A DNA stretch of 58,410 nucleotides from Brevibacterium sp. (GTDB lineage Bacteria > Actinomycetota > Actinomycetes > Actinomycetales > Brevibacteriaceae), in the NCBI GenBank assembly GCA_031179165.1, contig JAPSIC010000005.1, positions 1 to 58,410 of the forward strand, in the 5' to 3' direction. Shown piece by piece: positions 36,836 to 46,024 of this stretch (positions are counted from its first letter, which is position 1; each line of letters opens with the position of its first letter). Made by a program: the position numbers and the translations under genes. The notes under the pieces were generated by a model. The model was not told the DNA's origin and did no database searches. It saw nothing but the letters and a program-made list of their open reading frames with translations.

Positions 36836-37435
36836 ATGGTGAAATCCGCCCGTTCTCGCAAGTTCAAAGCTGTCCTCGCCGGCGGCATCGTGCTCGGCAT
36901 CGGGGCTGCGGTCACGCTCGCCGCGTGGACCGACAACGAATGGGCCGAAGGGACCTTTGGGGCCGGTTCATTCAATATCCAAGGCAGCCCTGACGGCACG
37001 ACCTTCACCGATCACGAGAGCGCCGACGGTGCCGCACAGCTGACCTTCGACCTCGATGGTGGTGACCAGCTGTCTCCAGGAGACAGCGTTGCCGCTCCGT
37101 TCGTTCTTCGGCTCGACGCGACGACGACATATGATGCGACGGTGGCCCTTGAAAGTGCCACCGGTGGGGGCGACAATCCGGCTGCCCTGACCTATGGGAT
37201 CGTCCAGGTCGCGAACGCCGCAGCCTGCACAGCCACGGCTACGGGCACTCAGATCATTCCGGCCGGCACAGCGCTGAACTCGACGACGGGTGCCGCGGAC
37301 TTCAATCTCACTGCCGGGGCCACCGGCCAGCCCGGAACGCCGGTGACCCTGTGCTTCACCGTCACTGCGGGTGACACGCTCACGGAAGGTCAGAATACGA
37401 CCGCTCAGTGGCAGTTCGCCGCGACCTCGGTCTGA
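36836..37435 (+). CDS. Alternate-type signal peptide exported protein (SipW/TasA-like)
   Basis: A 199-residue exported protein. Its N-terminus has basic residues, then AVLAGGIVLGIGAAVTLAAW followed by TDNEWAEGTFGAGSF, the pattern of alternate or SipW-dependent signal peptides. The rest is a Thr/Ala-rich beta-type domain with two cysteines, resembling a TasA/camelysin-like fibre subunit. CAAGGAGCC precedes ATG 36836. It is followed by a similar protein and a SipW-type signal peptidase, so it is most likely a substrate of that peptidase and part of a surface or matrix structure. Function in this organism is inferred. Confidence 0.8.
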   Translation: MVKSARSRKFKAVLAGGIVLGIGAAVTLAAWTDNEWAEGTFGAGSFNIQGSPDGTTFTDHESADGAAQLTFDLDGGDQLSPGDSVAAPFVLRLDATTTYDATVALESATGGGDNPAALTYGIVQVANAAACTATATGTQIIPAGTALNSTTGAADFNLTAGATGQPGTPVTLCFTVTAGDTLTEGQNTTAQWQFAATSV

Positions 37436-37452
37436 GAGTCGTTGCGAGTTCT

Positions 37453-38115
37453 ATGCGGTTTTCGGACGAATCGCCACGAAGACGCCGACTGATGCGCCGG
37501 CGCCGCCAGCTGCGACGGATCAGGGCCATTCTCGCCGGTGGGCTGGTCTTCGGCATCGGATCGGCGGCGACGGTGGCTGCCTGGACCGACACCGAGTCGG
37601 CTTCCGGATCATTCACCGCCGGTCGATTCGCGATCGAACTCTCAGTCGACGCGAATTGGAGCAACTCGCGGGAGATGACCTTCAACGCCGGAGGAATGTT
37701 CCCGGGGAAAGTCGTCTATGCTCCGGTCGTGGTTCGCACCAGCGCCGATACCACACTGAATGGCCAGATCTCGGTCACCGGCGAGGGAATCTCGGGGACC
37801 CCGAATGCTGTTGCTCAGTCGCTGTCGTACAAGACGGTGACTCGGACCTTCGCCTCGGCGGCAGAGGCCACGGCTGCTCCCTGCGATGACTCGGCGTTCG
37901 CTGCCGGTTCGGATTATGTTTTCGGCTCTGCTTCGAACAGTCGGTCCCTGCAGACGGCGGCAATCGGTGCGACGAAGCAGTCCATCCAGGCTGCAGCCGA
38001 TTCCGTCCAGTTCTATTGCTTCAGGGTCGAGCTTTCCGCCAACGCACCGAGCGCTGCACAGGGGCAGACCGCCACGCACACCTGGACGTTCAACGCGGAA
38101 TCCGTGGCGCCTTGA
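37453..38115 (+). CDS. Second alternate-type signal peptide exported protein
   Basis: A 220-residue protein, paralogous in its N-terminus to the preceding one. After an Arg-rich start (RRRRQLRR) comes AILAGGLVFGIGSAATVAAW followed by TDTESASGSFTAGRF. The mature part is Ser/Ala/Thr-rich with two cysteines. ATG 37453 lies 17 bases after the previous stop with only a weak ribosome site. GTG 37408 (overlapping the previous gene) and ATG 37492 are alternatives; all retain the signal. It lies two bases before the signal peptidase gene. Probably a second subunit of the same exported structure. Confidence 0.78.
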   Translation: MRFSDESPRRRRLMRRRRQLRRIRAILAGGLVFGIGSAATVAAWTDTESASGSFTAGRFAIELSVDANWSNSREMTFNAGGMFPGKVVYAPVVVRTSADTTLNGQISVTGEGISGTPNAVAQSLSYKTVTRTFASAAEATAAPCDDSAFAAGSDYVFGSASNSRSLQTAAIGATKQSIQAAADSVQFYCFRVELSANAPSAAQGQTATHTWTFNAESVAP

Positions 38116-38117
38116 CC

Positions 38118-39500
38118 ATGCCCCGTACACCCAGGAGGCGCCCGATCGCCTGGATCGGCGGGATTCTTCTCAACATCGTCGCCGTCCTCGGTGTGGTATG
38201 CATCGTGCTCGTGATCCTCGGCATTGTGTCCAATGTGTCGATCATGATGTTCCGCACGGGTTCGATGAGTCCCACCATCACCGCCGGCTCGATCGCCCTC
38301 GTCAAGGAGATTCCCGCGGAGGAGATGGCTGTCGGCGATGTCGTTACCGTCGACCGCGGTCCGGATGTGCTGCCTGTGACCCACCGAGTGATCACGATCC
38401 TCGACACCGATGGGGGCTCCGGACGTGTCACTTTCGAGATGCGCGGTGACGCGAACGAAGCCAAGGACCCCGAACCATACACCGCGCAGACGGTGCGCCG
38501 GGTCATGTTCTCCGTGCCCGGGCTGGCCCCGATCATCCAGGAATTCCGCAATCCGTATGTGCTCGGCGGCATCACCATCGGTGCGTCACTGCTCGTCGTG
38601 TGGGCGTTCTGGCCCCGTCGTGATGAGGATGAGAATGACGAGAGTCCAGCCGACGAGGGCGGTCACGGCGGGAAATCGGGTGCGTCGAGTGCCGAAGTGG
38701 ACGATTCGGGCACCGAGGCGGGAGTTGAGAGCAAGGAATCGCGTGACGGCCGGCGGTCCGTGGCGTCAGAGCTGTCCTCGCCACGGTCGCCGAAGCACGC
38801 CATGGCCCTTCCGGCTGTTGCCGTAGTCCTCGTCGCGAGCGGCGGTCTGGCCCCGCCGGAACCCGCCGCCGCCGAGGCCCATGGTCGATTCCTCCACCTG
38901 CGCGCGATCGGCGATGAAGCCGAGATGCTCAGCCTCACTCCGGGTTCATCGGCGAACTGGATCGTCGACATCTGGGCAGATGCTCCCGATCCGGGAGAAG
39001 TGTCCGTGGAGATCGGCTCGGGAAAGATTGCGATGCCTCTGGCGGAAGAACTGCTCGTCGATGTCCGTGTCTGCCCACAACTCGTTTCCATGGACGAGTG
39101 CCCTGGGGGAACGACACGCCCGATCACCCGGGTGCCGCTGAGCGAACTCGGGAGTGCTCCTGATCATGACCGAGCGATCCTCGAGATGCCCAGCGATGAA
39201 CAGCTGCGCATCCAGGTCACGGTCTCCATGACGGCCGGAGCCGATGCTCAAGCCATTGCCGGGCAGACCAGTGGGGTGCGAGTGACGGCGATCGGCCAGG
39301 GAGAGGAAGTTTCCCTCGGTCTGGGCGACCCGGGACCGGGAGATCCAGGTCCCGGAGATCTTGGCCCGAGTCAACCCGGCCCGCCTGGCCAGCTGCCGTG
39401 GACTGGCGTCGAAGGGTGGCAATGGCTCCTGCTGGCGGCGGTTCTGCTCATCGGAACCGGTTCGGCAGTCGTGATACGAACGCGCAAGAGTTCACGGTGA
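38118..39500 (+). CDS. SipW-type signal peptidase I fused to an LPXTG surface domain
   Basis: A 460-residue fusion. Residues 1-175 are an ER/SipW-type signal peptidase: helix 13-38, catalytic Ser49 in TGSMSPT, and His89 in VTHRV, where eubacterial enzymes use Lys. A second helix (about 155-172) follows. An acidic cytoplasmic linker leads to an internal signal-like helix at about 228-250 ending in AAAEA. Then comes an exported domain of about 160 residues with a Cys pair, a GDPGPGDPGPGDLGP stretch, and a sortase signal: LPWTG (426-430), helix and RTRKSSR tail. The normal SipW length is about 190. Start and stop are clean in one frame. It should process the two upstream proteins. Confidence 0.82.
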   Translation: MPRTPRRRPIAWIGGILLNIVAVLGVVCIVLVILGIVSNVSIMMFRTGSMSPTITAGSIALVKEIPAEEMAVGDVVTVDRGPDVLPVTHRVITILDTDGGSGRVTFEMRGDANEAKDPEPYTAQTVRRVMFSVPGLAPIIQEFRNPYVLGGITIGASLLVVWAFWPRRDEDENDESPADEGGHGGKSGASSAEVDDSGTEAGVESKESRDGRRSVASELSSPRSPKHAMALPAVAVVLVASGGLAPPEPAAAEAHGRFLHLRAIGDEAEMLSLTPGSSANWIVDIWADAPDPGEVSVEIGSGKIAMPLAEELLVDVRVCPQLVSMDECPGGTTRPITRVPLSELGSAPDHDRAILEMPSDEQLRIQVTVSMTAGADAQAIAGQTSGVRVTAIGQGEEVSLGLGDPGPGDPGPGDLGPSQPGPPGQLPWTGVEGWQWLLLAAVLLIGTGSAVVIRTRKSSR

Positions 39501-39527
39501 TCTCAGCGGCACGGTCGTGGAGCTGTA

Positions 39528-40112
39528 TCAGGTGAGGTTGCGGCAGTTTCCGCCGATTCCGGCCAGCAAGCCAGCATTGGTCGCGACGGAGGCATGGTCC
39601 GATCGCCAGCCGCTGTCATGGTCGACGGAGAACGCGATCTCGAGTTCGCTGCCGAGTCCGAGCAGTCCACCGAGGAGGTTGGTGGGCACGTCCGTTCTGT
39701 AGGTGTTGTTGCCGGTGGAGGTGGTGTTGGCACTGAGGCTGAATCCGGTCAACGGGGCCAGCACCGAGCCAAGACCACTGGTCGATGCCTCAACGGTGAC
39801 GTCGTCGAGTTGATAGCCGGCGGGCAACTGCCAATAGATCCTGACCCGAGCACCGATGCCGAGCACACCCGGGAGGAATTCGCAGCTGCGAGTCAGGGCC
39901 GGTGCCGGGACCGTCGCGGCCGAGAACGAGCCCGAGGCTGCTTCTGTGCCGGTCCACGACGCCGCGGTCCCGTGAACATGGGTGGGAAGTGCGATCCCGG
40001 CGAGGAGAACGCCGGTGGCACACACCATGGTGAGAAGCACGGGCGCTGTCCGTCGTGTGGTTCGGGTTGTCATGGCAGGTGAGCCGTTCTCTGCGAGTCG
40101 TTGAGGGTTCAT
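39528..40112 (-). CDS. Exported protein with SipW-type signal sequence
   Basis: A 194-residue protein with a hydrophobic segment at about residues 24-45 followed by GTAASWTGTEAASGSFSAA, the same W-T-x-x-E-x-x-x-G-x-F motif as in the two SipW-dependent proteins encoded on the other strand. The mature part is a small beta-rich domain with two cysteines. AGGATGGGAC precedes ATG 40112; a start at 40073 is possible. It is convergent with the signal peptidase gene, 27 bases away, and is probably another substrate of it. Confidence 0.72.
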   Translation of the reverse strand: MNPQRLAENGSPAMTTRTTRRTAPVLLTMVCATGVLLAGIALPTHVHGTAASWTGTEAASGSFSAATVPAPALTRSCEFLPGVLGIGARVRIYWQLPAGYQLDDVTVEASTSGLGSVLAPLTGFSLSANTTSTGNNTYRTDVPTNLLGGLLGLGSELEIAFSVDHDSGWRSDHASVATNAGLLAGIGGNCRNLT

Positions 40113-40151
40113 GTCCCATCCTACTGTGACAGTGCGAGAACAGGGCCGGTC

Positions 40152-41648
40152 TCACCGGTTGAGGCGCTCCTTCCACGACGCCATGACCTCGGCGTCGGTG
40201 GGCTTCGACGCCAGGGACCCGACGAGGTAACCAATCAGGGAGGCGATGAGGCCGAGGTAGATCGCCTCATAGGCGTAGATGTCCTTGACGATCATCACGA
40301 TGATCGTGGTCACCGAGCCCATGATCATACCGGCCATGACGCCGACGATCGTTCCCCGCCTGAAGACGAGCCCGCCGAGGATCGGGATGAATAGACCCGC
40401 CACCAACAGGTTGTAGGCCACAGTCAGGGCCTCGACCACGCTGGGCATGATGAGAGCCAGGACCAATGTGACGATGCCCAGGCCGATGAGGTAGATGCGC
40501 GAATCGCGGACCTCGTCCCCGGTCTCGCGGACCAGGGACTGCGTCAGCGCGGCCTTGGCGCCGGAGCCCTCGACGCGCAGCTCCTCACCGTCGTCGGTCG
40601 AGGCCACCGGGGTGACGACCTCCCGCTTGACGAGCAGCGGCTCGACGATGTCCTGGCGGCACACGGTCGAGGCGGCCATCAGCGAACCCGAGGCCGTCGA
40701 CATCATCGCCGCCAACGCGGCAGCCAGGACGAATCCGGCCAGCACCGGTGTCATCGACGCATCGACGACCGCGACGAACACATCGTCGGCGACAGCGATG
40801 CCGGGCACGATCTTGGCCGCCGCCATCCCGACGAGCGCCCCGGCGATCGCGTAGAACAGGCAGTAGACACCCGCGGTGAATCCGCCCCAGCGGGCGACCG
40901 CGGGGCTGCGCGCGGTGAACACGCGCTGCCAGATGTCCTGCCCGATGAGCAGACCGAGGGTGTAGATGAGGATGTAGCCGAGGATCGCCTGCCAGCCGAT
41001 CCCCGTCACGCTGGCCTGCTCCGGGGTGATGGAGGAGAACAGCTCGGAGACGCCGCCGGCCTGGCTGAGCACGATCGGCAGCATGATGAGGAAGATGCCG
41101 ATCGTCTGGATGAAGAACTGGACGAAGTCGGTGAGGGTGATCGACCACATGCCCCCGAGCATCGAATAGAGGATGACGACACCGCCGCCGATGAGCACCG
41201 ACCAGGTCTTGTTGAGGTCGAAGAGCGCATGGAACACGGTGGCGTAGGCGACCGTCGACGTCGTCGAGATCATCAGCCCGTAGGCGGTCATGATCGTCCC
41301 CGACACCAGCCGCGAGCCGTGCCCATAGCGCAGCTCCAGCATCTGCGAGACCGTGTAGATCTCCAGCTTCTGGATCCGCGGAGCGAACAGCAGCGAGAGG
41401 ATGATGATGCCCAGACCGATGCTGAACACCAGCCACATCCCCGACAGACCCGAGGTGTAGCCGAGGCCCACGCCGCCGATCGTCGAGGCACCGCCGAGGA
41501 CGACGGCCGACATCGTGCCGGTGTAGAGCAGCGGCCCCAGGCGACGGCCGGCGACGAGGAAGTCGTCCTGATTCTTCGCCTTGAACCGACCCCAGATTCC
41601 GAATCCCACCATCGCGGCGAGATAGACAATGACTACTAGAGAGTCCAC
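40152..41648 (-). CDS. Sodium:solute symporter family transporter
   Basis: A 498-residue SSS-family membrane protein with about 13 helices. YLVAGRRLGPLL-like text appears as DDFLVAGRRLGPLLYTGTM, the conserved segment after helix 1, with GGASTIGGVGLGY in helix 2. GTG 41648 with AGGAGGGG upstream starts the protein as VDSLVVIVYLAAMVGFGIWG; an in-frame ATG at 41756 would add 36 Pro/Ala-rich residues. It is the third gene after the ureohydrolase and TPP decarboxylase on this strand and probably imports the compound they degrade. Confidence 0.85.
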   Translation of the reverse strand: MDSLVVIVYLAAMVGFGIWGRFKAKNQDDFLVAGRRLGPLLYTGTMSAVVLGGASTIGGVGLGYTSGLSGMWLVFSIGLGIIILSLLFAPRIQKLEIYTVSQMLELRYGHGSRLVSGTIMTAYGLMISTTSTVAYATVFHALFDLNKTWSVLIGGGVVILYSMLGGMWSITLTDFVQFFIQTIGIFLIMLPIVLSQAGGVSELFSSITPEQASVTGIGWQAILGYILIYTLGLLIGQDIWQRVFTARSPAVARWGGFTAGVYCLFYAIAGALVGMAAAKIVPGIAVADDVFVAVVDASMTPVLAGFVLAAALAAMMSTASGSLMAASTVCRQDIVEPLLVKREVVTPVASTDDGEELRVEGSGAKAALTQSLVRETGDEVRDSRIYLIGLGIVTLVLALIMPSVVEALTVAYNLLVAGLFIPILGGLVFRRGTIVGVMAGMIMGSVTTIIVMIVKDIYAYEAIYLGLIASLIGYLVGSLASKPTDAEVMASWKERLNR

Positions 41649-41736
41649 TTCGACCCCTCCTGACTTGGCAGCTTCAGCGGCGAGCCGCAGCGGGCCGGAT
41701 GACCCCGCAGCGCTCGCCACTGTCCGTGGCGGGAGC

Positions 41737-43383
41737 TCAGCTGCCGACCATGACATGAATGACGGTGGGCACGGTGCGGCCCAGCGCCTCGGCGACCGTG
41801 TTCGGCAGCCGTTCTGACAGTTGTGATTCCGCGATCCGCGCGCCCGCGCCGCCCATCGATTCCCCCAGCTTCGCGAAGTCCGGACGGTCGAGCCTGACCG
41901 CGAACGGCTCCATGTCCCGATCGACCATCTGGGCTTCGATCTCGGCGTAGCCGCCGTTGTCGACGATGACGAAGGGGATCCCCAGCCCCAGCTCCGCGGC
42001 GGTCATGAGCTCCTGGATCGAGAACATCGCCGCCCCGTCACCGAGGACGCACACGACCGGTCGCGAGGCGTCGGCGATCTTCGCTCCGATCGCCGCGGGG
42101 ATCCCGTAGCCCAGGGTCGCGAAGCCCGGCATGTAGAGCAGCTGATCGGGGCTGCTCGCGGTCAGCGCGTGCACCGAGCCGTCGTAGGTGACCTGGGACG
42201 AATCCCCGGCGATGACGACGTCGCCGCCGGCGCCCTCGGCGACGAGGCGGGTGACTCGCGAGCCGATGGAGTCGAAGTCGAAGTCCGTGCCCCAGGCGTC
42301 CCGGATCGCCCGGGTTCGTGCCGCTCCGGCCTCCTCCGCCGAGGTGACCGGCCCGGTGCCCGACTCCAGTTCCCGCATCAAGGCGGAGACGAACTCCGCC
42401 GTGTCGGCGCAGGCGAGGATGTCCCCGCCGAGGTTCTTGTTGAGCTGGTCGGGATCGATGTCGCAGCGGATGACCACCTGGGTCGAGCCCTCGGCGCGCA
42501 CGCCGTTTCCGCTCTGGTCGCCGATCAGGCCGCCCCAGAGGTCGGAGTCGGCGAGTTCGGAGCCGAGCACGATGAGCACGTCGGCCGCGGCCGATTCCGC
42601 CTGCACGGTGGGGAAGCGGACGTTGGAGCCCAGCGACAGCGGATGGTCCTCGGCGACGATGCCCTTCCCGTTGGCGGTCGTGGCGACGGGGGCGTCGAGG
42701 AGCTCCGCGAAGGCCCTCACCTCGGTGCTCGCCCGCCGGGCACCGCCGCCGACGACGAGGAACGGGCGCGTGGCAGTGCGCACCGCGGCCGCCGCCCGGG
42801 ACACGACCCGGGAGTCGAGTTCGGGGCGCCGCCCCGGGAAGGGGGTGGGCACGCTGCCGTTCCAGTCCCCCTCGAGGACGTTGAGCGGAACCTCGATGTG
42901 CACGGGCCCGGGACGGGCGGACGCGAACAGGGAGAACGCCTCGGCGACGGCCTGGGCGGCGCCCTCGGCCGTACGGGTGCGCTGGGAGGACACGAGCAGA
43001 TGGGTCAGCGCCCCCGAGGAGTCCTTCGTCTCGTGGAGCATGCCGATGTCGGCCCGCTCGAGCCCGGTGGGGACACCGGGGGAGAGGATGAGCATCGGCC
43101 TCGACTCCGCGTAGGCGGTGGCGGCCGCGGTGATGACGTTGGTCAGGCCGGGGCCCGAGGTCGTGATGACGACTCCGGGCTTGCCGGAGACGAGGAAGTA
43201 CCCGTCGGCACCGTAGCCGGCGCCCTGCTCGTGACGCGGGGTGATCGCGCGGATCCCGAACTCGGGCAGATGCCGGTAGAACTCGAGGTTGTGGGTGCCG
43301 GGGATCCCGAAGATCGTGTCGACCCCGTGCGCGGCCAGTGTCGCGACGACGGCGCGGCCGCCGTTGCGGAACTCCTCGCTCAT
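41737..43383 (-). CDS. TPP-dependent decarboxylase, probable 5-guanidino-2-oxopentanoate decarboxylase
   Basis: A 548-residue POX/ALS-family enzyme. The PYR domain has the catalytic Glu in PRHEQGAGYGADGYF and TSGPGLTN. The PP domain has GDGAAMFSIQELMTA with VDNGGYAEIE about 28 residues on (TPP/Mg site). Its ATG overlaps the ureohydrolase stop (TGATG). AruI-type enzymes decarboxylate 5-guanidino-2-oxopentanoate from arginine transamination to 4-guanidinobutyraldehyde, and actinobacterial homologues sit next to agmatinase/guanidinobutyrase genes as here. The specific reaction is inferred from that context; benzoylformate decarboxylase-like activity is an alternative. Confidence 0.8.
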   Translation of the reverse strand: MSEEFRNGGRAVVATLAAHGVDTIFGIPGTHNLEFYRHLPEFGIRAITPRHEQGAGYGADGYFLVSGKPGVVITTSGPGLTNVITAAATAYAESRPMLILSPGVPTGLERADIGMLHETKDSSGALTHLLVSSQRTRTAEGAAQAVAEAFSLFASARPGPVHIEVPLNVLEGDWNGSVPTPFPGRRPELDSRVVSRAAAAVRTATRPFLVVGGGARRASTEVRAFAELLDAPVATTANGKGIVAEDHPLSLGSNVRFPTVQAESAAADVLIVLGSELADSDLWGGLIGDQSGNGVRAEGSTQVVIRCDIDPDQLNKNLGGDILACADTAEFVSALMRELESGTGPVTSAEEAGAARTRAIRDAWGTDFDFDSIGSRVTRLVAEGAGGDVVIAGDSSQVTYDGSVHALTASSPDQLLYMPGFATLGYGIPAAIGAKIADASRPVVCVLGDGAAMFSIQELMTAAELGLGIPFVIVDNGGYAEIEAQMVDRDMEPFAVRLDRPDFAKLGESMGGAGARIAESQLSERLPNTVAEALGRTVPTVIHVMVGS

Positions 43384-44396
43384 CAGCCGACTCCGAGCGC
43401 TTCGCCGCTGGGACCGGTCGGGCCGGTGGCGCCATTGGCGGCGGCGGCCCACAGGGACAGGATCTCGTAGCCGCAGTGGGCGGCGGCGAGTCCGGTGATC
43501 TCGGCGTGGTCGTAGGCCGGAGCGACCTCGACGATCTCGGCGCCGACGACGTTGAGCCCCTGCAGTCCGCGGATCGAGTTGAGCAGCTCCCGGCTCGTCA
43601 TCCCGCCGGCCTCGGGAGTGCCGGTGCCGGGAGCTGCCGCCGGATCGAGGACGTCGATGTCGATGGACAGGTAGACGGGAGCATCGCCGAGGCGTCTGCG
43701 GATGCGGGCGACGACGTCCTGGACTCCGGTGAACTGGTACTCGTCGCTGCGGATGATCTGGAAGCCGAGCACCTCGTCGTCCTCGAGGTCCTTCTGTCCG
43801 TAGAGGGGCCCGCGGATGCCGACGTGCATGCACGAGGAGAGGTCGAGGAGTCCTTCTTCGCTGGCCCGGCGGAACGGGGTGCCATGCGTGTAGGGGGCGC
43901 CGAAGTAGGTGTCCCAGGTGTCGAGGTGGGCGTCGAAGTGGAGGACGGCGATCTTCCCGTGCGTCTTGTGCAGGGACCGGAGGTTGGGCAGGGCCAGGGT
44001 GTGGTCGCCGCCGAGGGTGAGCAGCTTCGCGCCGTCGGCGCGCAGTTCATCGGCTGTCGCTTCGACCGTGGACACGGCCTCGCCGATGTCGAAGGGGTTG
44101 ACGCCGAGGTCACCGCAGTCGGCGACCTGCTGCCAGGAGAACGGATGGACGTTCGTCGCCTGGTTGTAGGGGCGCAGCAGCTTCGAGGACTGCCGGATGT
44201 GGGCGGGGCCGAACCGGGCGCCGGGACGGTAGCTGACTCCGGCGTCGAAGGGGACGCCGATGATCTTGACGTCGATCTTCCCGCCCGGACGGGCGGCCTC
44301 GACCTCATCGATGCGCGGCAGCAGTCCGAAGGTCGGGGGACCGGCGAAGCGCGGCGTCTGGCTGTAATCGGCGGGACCCAGCGGTTGTGACGACAT
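43383..44396 (-). CDS. speB: Agmatinase/guanidinobutyrase-like ureohydrolase
   Basis: A 337-residue arginase-superfamily enzyme that hydrolyses a guanidino group to urea plus an amine. All Mn-binding motifs are present: [13 protein letters not shown] and [17 protein letters not shown] precedes ATG 44396; an in-frame ATG at 44420 lacks one. Substrate could be agmatine or 4-guanidinobutyrate. The adjacent TPP decarboxylase favours guanidinobutyrate in the arginine transaminase route, producing 4-aminobutyrate. It is the first gene of the minus-strand operon and is divergent from a PucR regulator. Confidence 0.9.
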   Translation of the reverse strand: MSSQPLGPADYSQTPRFAGPPTFGLLPRIDEVEAARPGGKIDVKIIGVPFDAGVSYRPGARFGPAHIRQSSKLLRPYNQATNVHPFSWQQVADCGDLGVNPFDIGEAVSTVEATADELRADGAKLLTLGGDHTLALPNLRSLHKTHGKIAVLHFDAHLDTWDTYFGAPYTHGTPFRRASEEGLLDLSSCMHVGIRGPLYGQKDLEDDEVLGFQIIRSDEYQFTGVQDVVARIRRRLGDAPVYLSIDIDVLDPAAAPGTGTPEAGGMTSRELLNSIRGLQGLNVVGAEIVEVAPAYDHAEITGLAAAHCGYEILSLWAAAANGATGPTGPSGEALGVG

Positions 44397-44536
44397 GGAC
44401 TCTCCTTGGATGTGGTGCACTTCTCGTGCGGGGCTCCGTGGTGGTTGGCCTCAGCCTAGAACCTGTACGCCGCGTCACAGATAGCCATAGAGGACAATAT
44501 TGCCCGGTTGCTGTCCGGAGTGGATACCATGGGCTC

Positions 44537-45970
44537 ATGGTGACATTGGGGCAGCTGTGGGGACGGCGCGAGCTCGCCCTCGACATCGTCGTCGAACCGC
44601 CCGGAGCCCGGGGCCTGGAGATCACGATCGTCCACTCCTCGGAGTTGCCCGAGGTCGACGAATGGCTGGCCGGCGGGGAGGTGCTGCTGACGATCGGGGT
44701 CAGCCAGGACCTCGGTTCCGATGCCGTCGGGGACTATGTCGAGCGACTCCGCGGGGTGGGCGTGCGGGCCCTGGGCATCGGCCTCGGCTCCGATCTGCCG
44801 CTGCAGGTGATCCCCGACCGGTTGCGGCGGGCGGCCCGGGACGCGAGTCTGGCCCTGTTCGCCGTGCCCGAACCGGTGCCCTTCGTCGCTGTCGTCGACG
44901 CCTTCACGCGGCTGCGGGAGGAGGAGTCGAACCGGGAGCTCACCCGTGCCAGCAGCGCCGGCCGCCGCTTCGCCACCGCTCTTGCCCACCGCGGGCCCGC
45001 GGCCCTGATCGCCGAGCTCGCCGGGACCCTGGGCGCTCCCGTGCAGTTCGTCTCACCCACCGGGCGCGGACTGACCGGGACGGACGCCGACCTCGGGGTC
45101 CGCTGCGAACTCATCGCCGAGACCCTGCGTCACACCCTCGCCCCCCGGCTGCTGCGCACCGCGGATGGGTTCGTCGAGGCCGTGCCGGTGGGCGATGAGG
45201 AGGTGCGCGGCTGGATCCTCAGCCCCGCCGAGGCCGCCGGCAGTCCCCGGACCCGCTCCCTGCTGCTGTCCACCGCGGCGGCGCTGCTCGGTCTCGACAG
45301 GTGGGCCGAACCGCCCCGGCGAGAGGAGATGCGGCTGTTCACCGAGCCGCTGAGCGCCGAGGAGGTGCGCCGGGAGTGGGTCACCCTGACGGGGCTCGCC
45401 CCGGTCTCCCGGGCCGAGTTCGTCGTCTACGGCGATGTGCGGGGCACGATCGCCCAGCAGCTCATGGCCGACCTCTCGCCCGGGGTGGTGCTCACCCGGG
45501 CCGGCACGATGATGGCCCTCGTCCACTCCGGCACCGGCCGTGACGACGACCGCGACGTCAGCCTCGTCGACCGGGTCGCCGAGGTCACCGGGGTGACGAA
45601 GCTGTTCGCGCGGATGATCCCGCTGACCCGGGTCCACCACACCTGGACGGTGTGGCGGGGCCGGACCGAGGCGAGCGGATCAGAGCTGCGGACACTGCTG
45701 TCGTCCATCGACGAGGCGGCGGCGGGCGAGTTCGTCGACCGGGTGCTGGGGCCGATGCTGGCTTCGTCGGAGGGCCGGGACCTGCTCGGGACCCTGCGCG
45801 CCTTCGTCTCCACGGGCGGAGTGCGCGACCGGGTCGCCGCGGAGCTGGGCGTTCACCGGCACACAGTGCGGGCCCGGATGGCTCGGATCGAGAAGCTGCT
45901 GGGCCGGGACCTGTCGCGGGCCGAGGCCGTCCAGGAACTCGCGATCGCCCTCGAGCTCGCCGGTCTCTGA
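44537..45970 (+). CDS. PucR-family transcriptional regulator (second)
   Basis: A 477-residue regulator with an N-terminal PucR domain (VDEWLAGGEVLLTIGVS region) and a C-terminal CdaR/PucR helix-turn-helix (ELGVHRHTVRARMARIEKLL). It is transcribed divergently from the ureohydrolase-decarboxylase-symporter operon, across a 140-base gap that contains a weak dyad GGACA-N15-TGTCC (44492-44516). It probably senses arginine or a guanidino compound and activates that operon. The same frame is open upstream but is a shadow. Its stop lies within a 20-base tandem repeat. Confidence 0.87.
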   Translation: MVTLGQLWGRRELALDIVVEPPGARGLEITIVHSSELPEVDEWLAGGEVLLTIGVSQDLGSDAVGDYVERLRGVGVRALGIGLGSDLPLQVIPDRLRRAARDASLALFAVPEPVPFVAVVDAFTRLREEESNRELTRASSAGRRFATALAHRGPAALIAELAGTLGAPVQFVSPTGRGLTGTDADLGVRCELIAETLRHTLAPRLLRTADGFVEAVPVGDEEVRGWILSPAEAAGSPRTRSLLLSTAAALLGLDRWAEPPRREEMRLFTEPLSAEEVRREWVTLTGLAPVSRAEFVVYGDVRGTIAQQLMADLSPGVVLTRAGTMMALVHSGTGRDDDRDVSLVDRVAEVTGVTKLFARMIPLTRVHHTWTVWRGRTEASGSELRTLLSSIDEAAAGEFVDRVLGPMLASSEGRDLLGTLRAFVSTGGVRDRVAAELGVHRHTVRARMARIEKLLGRDLSRAEAVQELAIALELAGL

Positions 45971-46024
45971 CCGAAGTGCTCGGGCTCTGACCGATGTGCT
46001 CGGGCTCTAACCGAAGTGCTCGGC
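45965..46024. repeat. 20-base tandem repeat, three copies, across convergent 3' ends
   Basis: Units at 45965-45984, 45985-46004 and 46005-46024 share CTCTGACCGAAGTGCTCGGG with a few changes. The PucR stop lies in the first unit and the aminotransferase stop in the third. On the minus strand each unit resembles the last codons (AEHFG, stop) of the aminotransferase gene, so the array looks like duplication of that gene's 3' end. Confidence 0.85.

Noticed and set aside
43338-44390. 350-codon plus-strand frame opposite the ureohydrolase
   Set aside because: Low-complexity product and fully antisense to a gene with intact Mn-binding motifs.
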